Source: Fluviicola sp. | GTDB lineage: Bacteria > Bacteroidota > Bacteroidia > Flavobacteriales_D > Crocinitomicaceae | NCBI GenBank assembly: GCA_029866325.1 | Contig: JARWZO010000005.1 | Coordinates: 62,001-126,000, forward strand | DNA: 64,000 bases | Direction of reading: 5' to 3' | Program-made: the position numbers and the translations under genes | Shown: positions 16,411 through 24,677 of the stretch, piece by piece | How positions within the stretch are numbered: the first letter of the stretch is position 1 | How the letters are laid out: every line of letters begins with the position of its first letter | Notes under the pieces: model-generated | What the model saw: only the letters and a program-made list of their open reading frames with translations | Databases searched by the model: none | What the model was told of the DNA's origin: nothing

Positions 16411-18840
16411 ATGAAAAGAAAACTACTCTCCGCAGGGTTCTTCTTATTAATGCTTGGTTTTTCCGGTTTTTCACAATCGGTTCCAAATCAGGTGTTTTCG
16501 AAGAATTTGAAGCTTTATAGCGGTACTCCAACCGTTACATTACCTCAACCGAACATGGAAGCCATTCGTCTTGAAGATGAGCAACGCGACCGCGACGGTG
16601 AATTATACCGCATTGGTGTATACGCATTTACAGACATTACAACAAGCAACTCCGGCTTTTGGAAAACGCTTGAAAACGGTGATCGCGTTTGGCAACTGCA
16701 TGTGAAGTTCCAAGGCGCAGAAGCATTGAGCTTCTTGTTCCAAACTTTCAAAATCTACGATCAAACGACTGTAGATGTGTTTAATACGAAAGGTGAACGT
16801 GTTCACAGAACCTACTCATCTGCAGATGTATTGGATCATTTTCAGCAAAACATGGCTTTGTGTTTTGGTGATGAAATGACACTTCAGATTTTAGAGCCTG
16901 CTGGTTCTAAGGCTTCTGAAATTCAAATTGACCGTATCGTTTATAACTACAGATCAACTGGAAATCCAGCCGTTCAAAAGATCAACGAATCGGAATCGTG
17001 TGAGGTGAACGTCAACTGTACTCCGGTTGGTGACAACTGGCAAGACGAAAAAAAAGGTGTTGCGCGCATTTATGTAGTAGATGGTGGTGGTGCAGGATGG
17101 TGTACAGGAAGCTTGGTTAACAATACTGCCCTGGATTGTAAACCATTGTTTTTGACTGCTCTTCACTGTGGAGTAAGCACTTCTGCTTCCAACTCCAACC
17201 AATGGCGTTTTTACTTCCGCTATGAAGCTGCGGGTTGTACAAACCCTGGTTCGGCGGGAACATTGGATGATAACTTTATCACAGGATGTGTGCGTTTGGC
17301 CAATTCAGCCGATGGCGGTGGAAACTCAGGTTCCGATTTCTTATTGGTACAATTGGGTTCAGTAGCCAATCAGGCAACTACAATCACCACCTTGAAATCA
17401 GCTGCATTCAATGCTTATTGGAATGGTTGGGATGCAAATAATACTGCTACCACAGGTGGAGTTGGAATTCACCACCCGGCTGGAGACATCAAAAAAATCT
17501 CTACATTCTCTGGAACAACAACTAGCACCTCTTGGGGTGGTTCTGTATCCAATACACACTGGCAAATGTCATGGACCGCTAACTCAAACGGTCATGGTGT
17601 TACCGAAGGTGGTTCATCAGGTTCTCCTCTGTTCAGCAACGCTACTGGAAGAATTATTGGTACGCTTACAGGAGGAAGTTCCTACTGTGCCACACCTAGC
17701 TCTCCGGATGCTTACGGTAAAATGTCGTTTCACTGGACATCAAATGGTGCTCCTGCAAACGAGCAATTGAAAACATACCTTGATCCGGGAAATACAGGAT
17801 TATTGGTATTGAACGGATCCGCAGACCCTTGTACTCCGGTTAATCCTGTTACTCCGGTTGCTGACTTTGTTGGAAACCCAACTACATTGAATGTGGGTGG
17901 AACGGTTGCATTCACTGATCTTTCAACCAACACGCCTACCAGCTGGTCATGGTCAATCACTCCTGCTTCCGGATGGTCATATTCATCAGGTTCGGCCACT
18001 TCTCAAAACCCGCAGGTTACTTTTACAACTCAAGGTGTCTATACAGTTGCATTAACTGCAACAAACGCTGCAGGTGGAGATACCGAAACAAAAACAAACT
18101 ACATAACTGTAACATTGGCAACCGGTCCTTGTACTGCTGCTTCAACTACTTGTGATGAGTTTATCCAAAATGTAACGCTTGGATCCATCAACAATACAAC
18201 TGCTTGTACAAATTATGCGAGTTATTCTGCTACTACAACTATGGGAACCAACCAACAGTATACAGTAACATGCATTCCTCAAATCACAGGACAAGGCGTA
18301 GGAACAGCATATACAAACGACGAAATGGCCGTTTGGATTGACTGGAACGACGATCTGGATTTCTTAGATGCAGGTGAGCAAGTTGGGTATGCGATTGCTA
18401 CACAATCTACGTTTAATACAGCATTTACTTTTACGGTTCCTGCAAATGCAACAATCGGGCAGCTGGCAATGCGTGTTCGTATGTCTTACTTAACCGATGA
18501 CGGAGCAATTGTTCCATGTGGCACCTCTACTTACGGTGAAGTTGAAGACTATGAGGTAACAATTCAAGCAGGTCAAGCGTCGTTAGAAGAGAACATCTTC
18601 TCAGGTGTTGTGGTTTATCCAAATCCTACTTCTTCTGATCTTTCAATCGACCTTTCGACTATAAGCGAAGAACAAGTTTCAATTGCATTGGTTGATATGA
18701 CTGGTAAAGTATTGGCGGTGCAACACAATGTTGCCGGTTCAATCGCTCATTTCGAACTGACAACTTTTGCCAAAGGAATGTACCAAATCCGCATCAGCAA
18801 CGGTTCGGTGGTAAGTACACGAAAAGTGACAAAATTATAA
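16411..18840 (+). CDS. Secreted lysyl-endopeptidase-like serine protease with PKD, GEVED and T9SS domains
   Basis: Trypsin-fold (S1) protease resembling Achromobacter lysyl endopeptidase. Signal peptide MKRKLLSAGFFLLMLGFSGFS; a propeptide; catalytic His in LFLTALHCG (about residue 250), Asp in GSDFLLVQL (about 308) and Ser in GGSSGSPLF (about 404). A PKD domain (PVADFVGNP... about 480-568), a GEVED domain (VWIDWNDDLDFLDAGEQ ... GEVEDYEV, about 574-720) and a C-terminal T9SS type A sorting domain (VVYPNPTSSDLSI) follow. Length is 809 aa. Family knowledge says it is exported by T9SS and digests protein outside the cell. It is monocistronic, with its own promoter and terminator. Confidence 0.93.
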   Translation: MKRKLLSAGFFLLMLGFSGFSQSVPNQVFSKNLKLYSGTPTVTLPQPNMEAIRLEDEQRDRDGELYRIGVYAFTDITTSNSGFWKTLENGDRVWQLHVKFQGAEALSFLFQTFKIYDQTTVDVFNTKGERVHRTYSSADVLDHFQQNMALCFGDEMTLQILEPAGSKASEIQIDRIVYNYRSTGNPAVQKINESESCEVNVNCTPVGDNWQDEKKGVARIYVVDGGGAGWCTGSLVNNTALDCKPLFLTALHCGVSTSASNSNQWRFYFRYEAAGCTNPGSAGTLDDNFITGCVRLANSADGGGNSGSDFLLVQLGSVANQATTITTLKSAAFNAYWNGWDANNTATTGGVGIHHPAGDIKKISTFSGTTTSTSWGGSVSNTHWQMSWTANSNGHGVTEGGSSGSPLFSNATGRIIGTLTGGSSYCATPSSPDAYGKMSFHWTSNGAPANEQLKTYLDPGNTGLLVLNGSADPCTPVNPVTPVADFVGNPTTLNVGGTVAFTDLSTNTPTSWSWSITPASGWSYSSGSATSQNPQVTFTTQGVYTVALTATNAAGGDTETKTNYITVTLATGPCTAASTTCDEFIQNVTLGSINNTTACTNYASYSATTTMGTNQQYTVTCIPQITGQGVGTAYTNDEMAVWIDWNDDLDFLDAGEQVGYAIATQSTFNTAFTFTVPANATIGQLAMRVRMSYLTDDGAIVPCGTSTYGEVEDYEVTIQAGQASLEENIFSGVVVYPNPTSSDLSIDLSTISEEQVSIALVDMTGKVLAVQHNVAGSIAHFELTTFAKGMYQIRISNGSVVSTRKVTKL

Positions 18841-18857
18841 TTCCGGTTTTCGGGAAG

Positions 18858-18888
18858 AAAAGGGTGACGATTTTCGTCACCCTTTTTT
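18858..18888 (+). terminator. Intrinsic terminator of the protease gene
   Basis: AAAAGGGTGACGA (18858-18870) pairs perfectly with TCGTCACCCTTTT (18874-18886) around a 3-base loop, with more T following. Confidence 0.92.
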
Positions 18889-18998
18889 GTTATGTGCTAA
18901 AATATGACTGTTTCTCATCCCTTAGAATACTCCTTTTTTTGCGCTTCAGCCTTAGGCTGACAGCGCATATTGTGTTTTGTCTATCCTGCACAAGGGTG

Positions 18999-19026
18999 TT
19001 GCCGATCACAAAGCCACGTATCTTTG
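18999..19026 (+). promoter_or_regulatory. Promoter-like site with no gene downstream on its strand
   Basis: TTG (18999-19001), exactly 17 bases, then a perfect TATCTTTG (19019-19026). No plus-strand gene follows; the predicted transcript would run antisense into the 3' end of the T9SS repeat gene at 19110-21050. Confidence 0.45.
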
Positions 19027-19061
19027 CGAGACAAAAACACCTGTACTTAGATACAAAAGAA

Positions 19062-19085
19062 AAGGCCACCGAATCCGATGACCTT
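19062..19085 (-). terminator. Intrinsic terminator of the LamG/repeat protein gene
   Basis: On the minus strand AAGGTCATCGG and CGGTGGCCTT form a stem with G-U pairs, followed by TTCTTTTG. It lies 24 bases after the stop at 19110. Confidence 0.7.
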
Positions 19086-19109
19086 CTCATTGATATCGAT
19101 TCTAAAAAT

Positions 19110-21050
19110 TTAGTCGCGAATTACGTTGATTGTTTGCTCCGAACCATTGTTCGATACTTTCAAAATGTACATTCCTGTTGCCAGGTTTTTCATGTCGATT
19201 TTGATTTCTTTTTCAGCAGAAACGCGAGAAGAAATTTCACGACCTGCATGATCCAGCAAACGCAATGTCAATGCTTTTGAATCTGAGTTGACAACGGTCA
19301 GGGTTGTTGAAACCGGATTCGGATAAGCCGTTACTAGCATTACGCCGTTTTCTTCAATTCCGATATTGCTGATGGTTGTACATTCAGACATTTCGGTACC
19401 ACAAACACCATTTGTGATCATTACCGCATAGTCGCCGTTTGCTGTTGCCGTATATGAAGCGCTTGTTGCTCCTGCGATCGGCGTTTGTGTAGCGCAATCA
19501 ACCCATTGGTAACCGGTGGCTCCGACGGTTGCAGATGAAAGCGTTGCTCCTGAAACCGTTACGTTGGTATCGATATTGAAAACCGTAAGATTAATCGTAA
19601 TGGTACTGTCACAACCAATTCCATTCGGAATAATTGCCATATAGGTTCCGCTTGCCGAATAAATCGTGTTGTCCGGAGCCGTGTAATCGCCGCATGATGA
19701 AACTGTAATCGATGAAGATGAGCTTTGCAAGATCGTTAAGTTAAACGTCATCAAACTATCACAACCGGCCATATTCGGAATGGTATCGTAGTAGATTCCT
19801 GAAGTTGTCCAGGTGAAATTTCCGCTTGGACTTGTAAAGGAATCACATTCCGCAAGCACGATACTATCTGAAGTGGTGTAATTGATCGTTAAGTTAATTG
19901 TGAGCAAACTATCACAACCGATTGTATTCGGAATGGTATCGTAATATGTTCCTGAAGTAGTCCAGTTATACAACCCGCTCGGACTATCATAGCTTTCACA
20001 AGCAGTAACAGTCATTGTGTCGGCAGTAGAATAATTAATTGTGAGATTAAGTGTGAGCAAACTATCGCAACCTACTGCATTTGGGATAGTATCATAGTAC
20101 ATACCTGAATTTGTCCAAGTATAATTTCCACTTGGGCTATCATAAGAATCGCAAGCAGTAACGGAAATTGTATCGAAACTCGGTTGGTTGATCGTTAAGT
20201 TGATGGTGAGTAAGCTGTCTCCACAGATACTATTCGGAATGGTGTCTAAATATGTCCCAGATGTATTCCAGGTATAATTGCCGCTCGGACTAGTGTAACT
20301 TTGGCAAGCATTGGCAGTAACAGTTGTACTTGAAGTTCGTTGGTATAATTCCAACACTTCTGTTGCTGAAATAGCACGGTTGTAAACGCGAAACTCATCC
20401 AATAAACCACCAACCGGTGCGCCAACATTTGAGCTGTAACCCATTACTTTGAAAGGTCCAGTGCCAGTAATATTTGGAGTGGTTTGCGCCACAGTAGTTA
20501 CCAAGACACCATTCAAATAACCCCTCACCTGATTCAATGTTGCGTCATAAACGAAAGTATTATGAGTAGGCGTCAATTGTGCTCCACCATTTATATATGT
20601 ATCAGTAAGACCACCACCTCTTATTATCCAGTTATTAGCTCCTGCAACGCCATTGGTAAAACAACGAAAACTATTAGTACCGAGATCTCCGAAAATATAG
20701 TATAAGGTGGAGGTTCCCGAAAAATTAGACGACCAAAAAGAAATCGTCCAAGATCCTGTGCCCAAATCGGGAACCCAGCCAGTATTCAAAAAATCAGTTG
20801 TTGAAGAAATTCCGGATCCAACCAAGGCACCATTGCATATAGCGGAAGCGGTTGTGTCTTGCGTTATACCGCCTAAAATTGTTGCAGTTGCCGTTCCTAC
20901 GGGAGGGGAGGTTGCAAGATTGGGTACAGATGTTCCAGTTCCTTCAAACTTGTAATATAATACTTCAGGATTGGGTATAGTTTGCGACCAAAGGTTAGCG
21001 CAAAACAGCATGGAAAGTGCTGTTAATAAGTAGTAATTTGTGCGTAGCAT
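19110..21050 (-). CDS. T9SS-secreted LamG-like protein with five 51-residue repeats
   Basis: A signal peptide (LLTALSMLFCANLWSQ) is followed by a concanavalin/LamG-like domain (about residues 25-240: ends GLLDEFRVYNRAISATEVLELYQ, the classic LamG_3 motif). Five tandem units follow, with cysteines at exactly 249, 300, 351, 402 and 453, each of the form C-x-SYxSPSG, W, GxYYDTIPN, GCDSLLT, NLTI. The C-terminus (VTAYPNPVSTTLTV ... GMYILKV) is a T9SS type A sorting domain. Length is 646 aa. A likely cell-surface adhesin or carbohydrate-binding protein (inference). It has its own promoter (TAGATTTG) and terminator. Confidence 0.88.
   Translation of the reverse strand: MLRTNYYLLTALSMLFCANLWSQTIPNPEVLYYKFEGTGTSVPNLATSPPVGTATATILGGITQDTTASAICNGALVGSGISSTTDFLNTGWVPDLGTGSWTISFWSSNFSGTSTLYYIFGDLGTNSFRCFTNGVAGANNWIIRGGGLTDTYINGGAQLTPTHNTFVYDATLNQVRGYLNGVLVTTVAQTTPNITGTGPFKVMGYSSNVGAPVGGLLDEFRVYNRAISATEVLELYQRTSSTTVTANACQSYTSPSGNYTWNTSGTYLDTIPNSICGDSLLTINLTINQPSFDTISVTACDSYDSPSGNYTWTNSGMYYDTIPNAVGCDSLLTLNLTINYSTADTMTVTACESYDSPSGLYNWTTSGTYYDTIPNTIGCDSLLTINLTINYTTSDSIVLAECDSFTSPSGNFTWTTSGIYYDTIPNMAGCDSLMTFNLTILQSSSSSITVSSCGDYTAPDNTIYSASGTYMAIIPNGIGCDSTITINLTVFNIDTNVTVSGATLSSATVGATGYQWVDCATQTPIAGATSASYTATANGDYAVMITNGVCGTEMSECTTISNIGIEENGVMLVTAYPNPVSTTLTVVNSDSKALTLRLLDHAGREISSRVSAEKEIKIDMKNLATGMYILKVSNNGSEQTINVIRD
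19581..20318 (-). repeat. Five in-frame 153-bp tandem repeats
   Basis: These code for the five 51-residue units of the LamG/T9SS protein. The period is constant (Cys to Cys 51 residues each time) while the sequence is only partly conserved, so the repeats are old and under length selection. The same unit type occurs in two copies in the protein at 51634-54663. Confidence 0.85.
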
Positions 21051-21075
21051 TCGTTCTGTTTTATAAAATTAGTTG

Positions 21076-21083
21076 CAAATCTA
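21076..21083 (-). promoter_or_regulatory. -7 box of the LamG/repeat protein gene
   Basis: The minus strand reads TAGATTTG, a perfect TAnnTTTG, 25 bases before the ATG at 21050. Confidence 0.55.
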
Positions 21084-21137
21084 ACTAATTCATTATGAAA
21101 ACACAACGTATTTTTTCTGAATTTAATTGTGTGGAAA

Positions 21138-21482
21138 TTACGTGTTTTTGATGAGTGAAATTTCGTGCTGCAGGGCATCCAACTGATGTTGAAATAGCTC
21201 CAATTGTTTCATCATCAATAACAATTGTTGATTGATGTTGTTTTGATAATGGATGTTCGGTTCTCGGACAATCAACTCCTCAGAAAGCAACTCAATGGGT
21301 GTGGTGTCTAAAATTCGAGCAATGTCGCTCAAACGGGCGAGATTGATATCAGAAACTCCACGTTCAATATTTGAATAAGCGGCAACGGTCAAGTTCAATT
21401 CATCCGCAATATTTTGCTGACTTAGATTCTTGGATAAGCGCAATATCCGAATCTTTTCTGCGACCCTCTCCTTCATATTCAA
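21138..21482 (-). CDS. XRE-family helix-turn-helix regulator
   Basis: Small DNA-binding protein (114 aa). The HTH_3 domain fills residues 5-65: KIRILRLSKNLSQQNIADELNLTVAAYSNIERGVSDINLARLSDIARILDTTP region, with the typical LSQQNIADEL helix two and AAYSNIERG recognition helix. The C-terminal part (QQLLLMMKQLELFQHQLDALQHEI) looks like a short coiled coil for dimerisation. It is divergent from a 73-aa gene. Start MNMKERV; Met3 is possible. Targets are unknown; autoregulation through the 109-base divergent gap would be usual. Confidence 0.88.
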   Translation of the reverse strand: MNMKERVAEKIRILRLSKNLSQQNIADELNLTVAAYSNIERGVSDINLARLSDIARILDTTPIELLSEELIVREPNIHYQNNINQQLLLMMKQLELFQHQLDALQHEISLIKNT

Positions 21483-21591
21483 AAGTATTGGTGCGGCGGA
21501 GAAGATGTATGGATAAAAACTTGAATATATTTGTCGAAAGTTACAAAATTTTAAGTTATTATTGAAATAAATTATTTAGACCCTTCCCTCA

Positions 21592-21813
21592 ATGAACTGT
21601 TTGATCATTAATGTTGAAGAATCCGTTTGGCGTGAAATGCAAAGAGGATTTAATACAACTACCCGCGATGCAGTAGAAACACTTATTAGAAAAGGTTTCA
21701 CACTCTATGTGCTGGATAAAAATTTACGCACTATGTATGACAATATCAATACAATAAAGCTTTTTCACGAGTGTTTGAAAGAGACTGATAAAGGTGATTC
21801 TGAAGATGTTTGA
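21592..21813 (+). CDS. Small hypothetical protein, divergent from the XRE regulator
   Basis: Not recognised. The 73-aa product is soluble and charged, without a signal peptide or membrane segment (INVEESVWREMQRGF, AVETLIRKGFTLYVLDK, IKLFHECLKE). It has a sensible ATG, ends just before a strong hairpin at 21854, and lies 109 bases from the divergent XRE gene. Being real is likely but not proven. Confidence 0.55.
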   Translation: MNCLIINVEESVWREMQRGFNTTTRDAVETLIRKGFTLYVLDKNLRTMYDNINTIKLFHECLKETDKGDSEDV

Positions 21814-21853
21814 AGAAGTATCAGGAAGCAATATTGCAACCTCGATTCAGAAA

Positions 21854-21887
21854 AAAGTCCCTCTCCGCTTTGGCAGAAAGGGACTTT
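21854..21887. terminator. Bidirectional intrinsic terminator
   Basis: AAAGTCCCT (21854-21862) pairs perfectly with AGGGACTTT (21879-21887). It lies between the 73-aa gene and the end of the universal stress protein gene and has A/T runs on both sides. Confidence 0.8.
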
Positions 21888-21912
21888 AGTATTACTTAAT
21901 TTTAGTTGAAAA

Positions 21913-22728
21913 TCAACTGAATAAGACACTTCCGTATTTACCTTGAACCGGATTCACGATTAACGTAGGAATTTGGGCATCGTTGGTAAGAATGTATTGC
22001 TCGTGGCTTGCTGTAATTGCGCCCAACATATTGTTGCGGTTGAGGTTCATGATAGCAATTAAATCGGCATCAAGCATTACAGCGTGTTTTACAACTTCTT
22101 TATCAAAACCGCTGTTTGGAGCTACTTTGGTAGTCACTTCAATGCCGCGTTCCTGAAAAAACCGCACCGAAAACTGAATATTCGCTTTTACTTGATGACG
22201 CAGAAACTCATCCGATTCATCCGGTGTGATGATGTGAACACGTGATTTGAAGTAGGTTGCTATATTGGCAACGTAGGCCAATTTTTGTTTGGTTTCTTTG
22301 TTCAAGTCCAACGGAACAACGATATCATCATAACCGCTTTCTTTGATTGGTTTTTCCTGAACCACAATAAACGGCACATTTGAATGGGTAATTACCTTCA
22401 ATGCGTGACTTCCGGTAATGTGTTGCCATCCGTGTTGGCCGTGAGTTCCCATGAAAATCAACTCGGCATGTACTTCGCTCGCAAAGTCGCCAATGTCATC
22501 AAAGATATTTCCAACCCGCACTGCAGCATGTAAAACAACGGTTGTATCAATAGCTGCCAATACTTGTTTCAATTTAGCTTCGGCCTCGGTAATGCCCTTC
22601 TCTTTCGCAACTACATGCAGAACATGAATTTCGGCGCCGGTGATCTTAGCAGTATTAATCGCATGATTCAGAGCGTTATCTGCGACCGGTGTAAAATCAT
22701 GTGGTACGATAATCGTCTTTTTTTCCAT
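21913..22728 (-). CDS. Two-domain universal stress protein
   Basis: UspA-family nucleotide-binding fold, about 271 aa. Domain 1 (residues 1-145) starts KKTIIVPHDFTPVADNAL and carries GTHGQHGWQHITGSHALKV, the G-2x-G-9x-G(S) ATP-binding pattern with variation. Domain 2 (about 150-271, from YDDIVVPLDLNKETKQK) lacks the motif in clear form (IAIMNLNRNNMLG). Such proteins help cells survive starvation or stress; the exact role is unknown. It has a likely -7 box TACTTTTG (minus strand, 22761-22768 region) and no co-directional neighbour. Confidence 0.9.
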   Translation of the reverse strand: MEKKTIIVPHDFTPVADNALNHAINTAKITGAEIHVLHVVAKEKGITEAEAKLKQVLAAIDTTVVLHAAVRVGNIFDDIGDFASEVHAELIFMGTHGQHGWQHITGSHALKVITHSNVPFIVVQEKPIKESGYDDIVVPLDLNKETKQKLAYVANIATYFKSRVHIITPDESDEFLRHQVKANIQFSVRFFQERGIEVTTKVAPNSGFDKEVVKHAVMLDADLIAIMNLNRNNMLGAITASHEQYILTNDAQIPTLIVNPVQGKYGSVLFS

Positions 22729-22906
22729 AAGGAGAGAATTCGGTTTTCATAATTAGTGTACAAAAGTAAGCAAACCGATTTTGCTAGAATAGTTTTATAC
22801 CTTTCAATATTAATAATTCAATGTTATTAATACAATAACGTTCTTATTTTTCTCATTTTTGTAGCTGATCTCGGTTATAACAACAATAGAGTAAAATCCC
22901 TCAGAA

Positions 22907-24442
22907 ATGCCCATAATTGGTAAATTGCTTAAAAAAACAACGGAGCTGAACTACAAGCGAACGGTGCACAAAGGATTGGATTATAAGGACCAACTGAAAA
23001 CACTGAATAAGTTGTTGCGGATGGCCACTAAAACACAATTCGGGTTTCATCATCATTTTCAGCAGTTGCTTGAAGCTCCGGATACGGTTGAAGCTTTTCA
23101 ACAACAGGTTCCAATTACAGATTATGAAGTATTCTATGATCGTTGGCTGCATCGTTCCATCGACGGTGAACGCGATGTGGCTTGGCCCGGCGTAGTAAAA
23201 TATTATGCCTTGTCTTCCGGAACCACCGGTTCGCCCAGCAAGCGCATTCCGGTAACCAAACAAATGATTCGCTCATTTCAACGAACATCTATCAAACAAT
23301 TTACATCCATTGCCGACCTCAATCTCCCCGATGCGTTTTACCAAAAATCGTTTTTGGTCGTGGGCGGATCGTCGAAATTGGAAAAAGTGGGTAATCACAT
23401 AGAAGGCGATTTGTCCGGAATTCTCAAAAAACATACGTCCATCGTTTTATTACCGCTTACCAAACCGGATGGCGAAACTGCTGCCATCAAAGATTGGAAC
23501 AAAAAGCTGGATCGTATGGTTGAAATGGCTTCTTCGTGGGACATCAGTACCATTGCGGGCGTACCAAGTTGGTGCATCATGCTCATGGAACGCATAGTGG
23601 CGCATTACAAAGTCAACAACATTCATGATATCTGGCCCAACCTCGAATTGTACATGCACGGCGGAGTTTATGTGGAGCCGTATTTATCGCGTTTGCGCAA
23701 AGTATGTGGCAGACCGATTCACACACGAAATACCTACTTAGCAAGTGAAGGCTATTTCGCCTATCAAAAGCATACGGCAAGCGAAGGCATGCAACTCTTG
23801 CTCAAATCGGGAATTTTCTTTGAATTTGTTCCATTTAACAGAGAAAATTTTGACGAAAGCGGAAACATCAAAGAAGGCGCCAATGCGCTTACAATCAACG
23901 AGGTAAATCCGAATGAAGACTACGCACTGGTCATTTCTACCAATGCCGGTTTGTGGCGTTATATGATTGGCGATTTGGTGCAGTTTACCGATGTGGAACA
24001 ACGCGAGATTAAAATAAGCGGCCGCATCAAGCAATACCTGAGTTTGGTGGGTGAGCATTTGTCATTGGACAATATCAATGTCGCTGTTCAAAAAGCAAGC
24101 GAAGAATTGGGAATCGACATTCCTGAATTCTGCCTTTTTGCCGATACTGAAAAACAATGTCATCGCTGGTACTTCGGTTCGTCTGAAACAATAGACGGGA
24201 AAGAGGTTATGAAAACCGTTGATCGTTATTTGGGTGAATTAAACGACGATTATCGCGCTGTGCGGAATTACAAAACGCTGAACGACCCGATAGTGAATTG
24301 CACAAGCATGAAGATTTTCTACGATTTCATGGAAGCCAAAGGAAAATTGGGGTCGCAAAATAAATTTCCGCGGGTGATGAATAAGCACCAGTCTACAGAG
24401 TGGTTGTTGTTTATTCAGCAGTTTGAACGAACGGAGTTTTAG
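22907..24442 (+). CDS. GH3 family acyl-adenylating protein
   Basis: Homologue of the plant GH3 auxin-responsive proteins, which adenylate a carboxylic acid and join it to an amino acid. Recognisable parts: the ATP-binding loop YYALSSGTTGSPSKRIPVT (about residues 105-123), IAGVPSWCIMLMERI, LYMHGGVYVEPY and GLWRYMIGDLVQF, all in family order. Length is 511 aa, and there is no signal peptide. In Bacteroidota the substrate is not known. It stands alone, 464 bases from the next start on the plus strand's neighbour side, with no obvious operon partner. Confidence 0.88.
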   Translation: MPIIGKLLKKTTELNYKRTVHKGLDYKDQLKTLNKLLRMATKTQFGFHHHFQQLLEAPDTVEAFQQQVPITDYEVFYDRWLHRSIDGERDVAWPGVVKYYALSSGTTGSPSKRIPVTKQMIRSFQRTSIKQFTSIADLNLPDAFYQKSFLVVGGSSKLEKVGNHIEGDLSGILKKHTSIVLLPLTKPDGETAAIKDWNKKLDRMVEMASSWDISTIAGVPSWCIMLMERIVAHYKVNNIHDIWPNLELYMHGGVYVEPYLSRLRKVCGRPIHTRNTYLASEGYFAYQKHTASEGMQLLLKSGIFFEFVPFNRENFDESGNIKEGANALTINEVNPNEDYALVISTNAGLWRYMIGDLVQFTDVEQREIKISGRIKQYLSLVGEHLSLDNINVAVQKASEELGIDIPEFCLFADTEKQCHRWYFGSSETIDGKEVMKTVDRYLGELNDDYRAVRNYKTLNDPIVNCTSMKIFYDFMEAKGKLGSQNKFPRVMNKHQSTEWLLFIQQFERTEF

Positions 24443-24485
24443 GGTTGATAAGATGCTCGCCTAAGAATAGATTGTAAAAATCTGC

Positions 24486-24503
24486 GTAATATTGCAATAT
24501 TAC
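24486..24503. repeat. Perfect 18-bp palindrome
   Basis: GTAATATTGCAATATTAC is identical to its own reverse complement. A close variant (GTAATATTGCGGGATTAC) occurs at 32570-32587 after mfd. It could be an operator or part of a small repeat. The rest of 24443-24677 holds no gene, only two copies of AATATTACTATGTRTTTG (24496-24513 and 24635-24652). Confidence 0.5.
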
Positions 24504-24677
24504 TATGTGTTTGTAGATCAATGTATTACGTCAAGAGTCACTGGATTCTATCCTACGTTAAACCGAAAAATTGGAGTCCAATTTATTTCTAATCGATTGA
24601 TTTTCACCCATTTGACATAAAAAATCAAGATTGAAATATTACTATGTATTTGAATGTCAAATGATTATTCACGAATC

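Noticed and set aside
18864-19280. 138-residue plus-strand open frame
   Set aside because: It begins inside the protease terminator, crosses another terminator and runs antisense to the T9SS domain of the 19110 gene.
19581-20318. Possible CRISPR array or VNTR
   Set aside because: The 153-bp period is coding, divergent in sequence and without spacers; it encodes protein repeats.
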